Source of the DNA: Bacteroidia bacterium
GTDB taxonomy: Bacteria > Bacteroidota > Bacteroidia > NS11-12g > UBA9320
Length of the DNA: 8,145 nucleotides
Assembly (NCBI GenBank): GCA_013042025.1
Contig: JABDQY010000070.1
Span: 1 to 8,145 of the forward strand
Direction of reading: 5' to 3'
Shown here in pieces: positions 6,083 to 8,145 of the stretch. How positions within the stretch are numbered: position 1 is the first letter of the stretch; each line of letters opens with the position of its first letter. The translations under genes and the position numbers were made by a program. The notes under the pieces are model-generated. The model was not told the DNA's origin and searched no databases. It saw only the letters and a list, made by a program, of their open reading frames with translations.

Positions 6083-7256
6083 CAAGTAGTTTTTCTGTTT
6101 GAACGCTCACGTTTAAATAATTTGTAGCAAATCTATGTGCATTTTCACCCATTTTATCAAGATCCATTTGGTCTTTATTAACAAGTAATTGAATCCCTTT
6201 AATAATTGCTTCCACAGATTCTGGTTCAACAATAATCCCACATTGTTCTTCGTCAAAGAACAGAGGGAATCCGCTGTATCCAATTAGCACAGGTTTCGCT
6301 GCTAAACAATATTCTACATACTTATTTCTGCTATTTCCAAATTTATAAATGTCACTTTTAAGATAACCATCATAAAGGATATCACATTCATTTAGAAATG
6401 AAACTACTTCTTCTTGAGGTATTTTATCAAAGAACTGGATGTTCTTACTACTGTATTTTAGTCTTAATTCATCCAATAGTGGACCATCTCCTAGAATTGC
6501 AAAACCTATTGACTCCATCGATTCTGAAACTGCAGATTTCAATAATAGCTCGATTGAACTCGATCGATTTATGCTGCCTGCATAGCAAACAACAAACTTA
6601 AAGTTCATTCTAAAAGCTTTGAGTTCCTCCCGATGAGAGTGCGTTTCTAAATAGTTAAGGTTTGGATTTATTAAATGGGGAATCCAAATTACCTTCTTCT
6701 TTTGGTTGATAGTAGAACTAACATGAGATTCTAGATTTGGCATCGTACCAACAATCAAATCTGCCTCTTTGTATCCCTTCTTCTCTGCAAAAGATAAGAA
6801 TTGATAAAATGGGTTGATCCTTGTAATAGAGGATATCCTTCGTAAAACCAATGGCCAAATATCTCTGATTTCAAATACCAGTTTACTCTTATGCTTTTTC
6901 TTAATATATATGCCATTGAAAATACTTAAGAGTGATAATGAAGAAATGATAACTAAATCTACATTAGTGTGTTTTTTGAGTTCTTTTCTAAGTTTAACTT
7001 CGAAATTGAACCAGCTCAATATGCGTCGAATACCATATGCTTTCTGGTATTTTGTTGTTTTTATCCATCTTACATTTATACCATCTATATTTTGAGAATA
7101 GTCTATTGGTAGCTTCTTTAATTGGTGATTGGAGTCAGATAAATAAAGCGTTACATCATTACCCTTTTTTACCAGTTCCCGAGATAGATAGATGTGCCTC
7201 GTATCCATTCCATAAGGATTGTACGACGCATATTTAGAGATGTAGAGTATTTTCAA
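6066..7256 (-). CDS. WbuB-like GT4 glycosyltransferase
   Basis: A 396-residue GT-B glycosyltransferase of the WbuB/putative L-fucosamine transferase type. The N-terminal half begins KILYISKYASYNPYGMDTR (2-20) and contains VFEIRDIWPL (127-136), the E-R-D-W signature of this subgroup. The donor half begins near VVCYAGSINRS (222-232) and has ILGDGPLLDEL (254-264) and YKFGNSRNKYVEYCLAAKPV (304-323), where N311, K312 and E315 replace the usual EX7E arrangement. Length is normal. The start is TTG at 7256, 11 bases after the stop of the preceding glycosyltransferase. A TTAGGAAG sequence directly before it is purine-rich but too close for a standard Shine-Dalgarno. The next in-frame ATG (codon 17) would delete the first beta strand, so TTG is preferred. 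Its 3' end overlaps the PglC gene, a common pairing in which the transferase adds an early sugar to the lipid carrier. Donor not determinable. Confidence 0.87.
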   Translation of the reverse strand: MKILYISKYASYNPYGMDTRHIYLSRELVKKGNDVTLYLSDSNHQLKKLPIDYSQNIDGINVRWIKTTKYQKAYGIRRILSWFNFEVKLRKELKKHTNVDLVIISSLSLLSIFNGIYIKKKHKSKLVFEIRDIWPLVLRRISSITRINPFYQFLSFAEKKGYKEADLIVGTMPNLESHVSSTINQKKKVIWIPHLINPNLNYLETHSHREELKAFRMNFKFVVCYAGSINRSSSIELLLKSAVSESMESIGFAILGDGPLLDELRLKYSSKNIQFFDKIPQEEVVSFLNECDILYDGYLKSDIYKFGNSRNKYVEYCLAAKPVLIGYSGFPLFFDEEQCGIIVEPESVEAIIKGIQLLVNKDQMDLDKMGENAHRFATNYLNVSVQTEKLLDAIAV

Positions 7257-7267
7257 ACTTCCTAACT

Positions 7268-8145
7268 TTATTGCAGTGCAGTGTTGTATTCTTCAAGAAT
7301 TGCTTTCCAAATCACGGATTGCTCAAAATTTGTTTGAATAGAATTCAACGCATTCAAGGCAAGTTTGTCACGTAAATCTTTATCCTCAATTAATTTTACC
7401 ATTGCATCACTTAGCTCATCCTCATTCTTTGGTTTTACTAAGAGTCCGTTTTCTCCATGGGTTACAATTTCATTGCAACCATTAATATCAGATAGTATTA
7501 ATGCTTTTTGCATAGCACCAACTTGCAATGGTACATTTGGAAATCCTTCTCGGTAACTTGGAAATACTAAGACATCAGATAGTGCAATGTAAGGTCGAAC
7601 ATCATGTTGGTATCCAACATCCAAAATATTGGTATTAAATTTAATAATTTCTTGAGTTGCAACTGGCAATGGATCTAGATCTTCTTCGTAAAACCCGACT
7701 AAAAGAAGCTTTACTTTTGGATAGTCTTGATTAACTTTTTGGAAACTATTTACTAGCTCAACAATTCCTTTGTCTTTAACAATTCTGCCAATGAAGATAA
7801 ATACCGTTTCATCTTTAATTTGGAGCTCATTTTTATGCCACGAGACAACTTCATCGGAAACAGATTTAGGATTAAACATATTTAGGTTTATTCCATTTGT
7901 GGTTCCTTTACCAATTATTTTAAGCTTTTTACTGTAATATAGTTTTCGAGCTATATAATCTTTTAACCCTTGGGAATTACAATAAACATGAGTAGAGCAT
8001 GCATATGTAAAGCGTTCAATAATCTTAAGAAAGTTCCTGAAAATCTTTCCTTTCTCCATCAATGGAAGTCCTCCAACAGTATGCATTCTAACCTTAACTC
8101 CGCAGATTCTCGCAGCAAACATTCCAAGTAAGCCAGCTTTAGGAG
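7268..8145 (-). CDS. GT4 glycosyltransferase, 5' end beyond window
   Basis: The frame is open to the right edge. The first methionine (codon at 8122-8120) is internal, because the seven codons before it read PKAGLLG, part of the conserved PKAGLLGMFAARICGVKVR helix-strand of this subfamily, which normally lies near residue 90. Roughly the first 80-90 residues are therefore missing. Counting from that methionine, visible motifs are HTVGGLP (14-20), VYCNSQGLKDY (46-56), GTTNGIN (73-79), FIGRIVKDKGI (110-120) with R113 and K118 for the donor diphosphate, SYREGFPNVPLQVGAM (189-204), and DINGCNEIV (212-220). E192 is followed eight residues later by Q200, so the motif is EX7Q rather than EX7E. This may be a trait of the subfamily rather than a defect. 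The stop at 7268 is followed after 11 bases by the next glycosyltransferase. It is the first operon gene visible here; no promoter can be seen. Confidence 0.88.
   Translation of the reverse strand, partial: PKAGLLGMFAARICGVKVRMHTVGGLPLMEKGKIFRNFLKIIERFTYACSTHVYCNSQGLKDYIARKLYYSKKLKIIGKGTTNGINLNMFNPKSVSDEVVSWHKNELQIKDETVFIFIGRIVKDKGIVELVNSFQKVNQDYPKVKLLLVGFYEEDLDPLPVATQEIIKFNTNILDVGYQHDVRPYIALSDVLVFPSYREGFPNVPLQVGAMQKALILSDINGCNEIVTHGENGLLVKPKNEDELSDAMVKLIEDKDLRDKLALNALNSIQTNFEQSVIWKAILEEYNTALQ

Noticed and set aside
6083..6085. TTG as start of the PglC-type gene
   Set aside because: The very next codon is ATG (6082-6080) and is the better initiation codon; the difference is one residue.
6814..7237. 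Plus-strand open frames with hydrophobic stretches resembling membrane proteins
   Set aside because: They are antisense to the N-terminal half of the WbuB-like glycosyltransferase, which has conserved motifs there; no ribosome-binding site or family resemblance is seen.
8120..8122. ATG as start of the rightmost glycosyltransferase
   Set aside because: The codons upstream to the window edge are in frame and encode PKAGLLG, part of a conserved GT4 motif, so this methionine is internal.
1..8145. CRISPR arrays, tRNA or rRNA genes, insertion sequences, attachment sites
   Set aside because: No spaced direct repeats, RNA-gene signatures, transposase genes or terminal inverted repeats were found on reading; the coding sequence leaves almost no room for them.

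Overview
The window is a compact glycan-biosynthesis cluster read entirely on the minus strand. It runs into the start of a metabolic gene at its left edge, and almost every base is coding. The DNA is AT-rich, Shine-Dalgarno sequences are weak or absent, a TAnnTTTG-type -7 promoter motif is present, and the proline dehydrogenase resembles the short stand-alone form of Bacteroidota. Together these suggest a member of the Bacteroidota, probably Flavobacteriia- or Cytophagia-like. The phylum is inferred from protein style and I cannot name a species.

In transcription order (right to left) the genes are: (1) a GT4 glycosyltransferase cut by the right window edge (7268-8145); (2) a WbuB-like GT4 glycosyltransferase (6066-7256); (3) a small PglC-type phosphoglycosyltransferase (5468-6082); (4) a PglD-type N-acetyltransferase (4884-5471); (5) a PglE-type PLP aminotransferase (3758-4891); (6) a GT4 glycosyltransferase (2776-3756); (7) another GT4-type glycosyltransferase (1630 to about 2772); (8) a nucleotide-sugar epimerase very like plant GDP-mannose 3,5-epimerase (677-1633); (9) after 44 bp, the N-terminal 210 codons of proline dehydrogenase (3-632), cut by the left edge. 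Genes 1-8 overlap or are separated by at most 11 bp if the proposed start of gene 7 is right, so they look like one translationally coupled operon.

Inferred pathway: PglE and PglD would aminate and N-acetylate a UDP-4-keto-6-deoxy-GlcNAc made by a PglF-type dehydratase that is not in the window. PglC would then load the resulting UDP-di-N-acetylbacillosamine (or a relative) onto undecaprenyl phosphate. Up to four GT4 enzymes would extend it, with the 3,5-epimerase supplying a GDP-L-galactose- or L-gulose-type donor. No flippase, polymerase, ligase or oligosaccharyltransferase is visible, so the window does not tell whether the glycan becomes capsule, O-antigen or protein-linked glycan.

The most notable points are the plant-like 3,5-epimerase in a bacterial glycan operon, the missing canonical start codon of gene 7 (its conserved N-terminus continues upstream to an ATT codon directly behind the in-frame stop of gene 6), and the non-ATG starts of all three glycosyltransferase genes whose 5' ends are visible. 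I found no RNA genes, mobile elements, CRISPR arrays or long repeats. No truly new system is evident.
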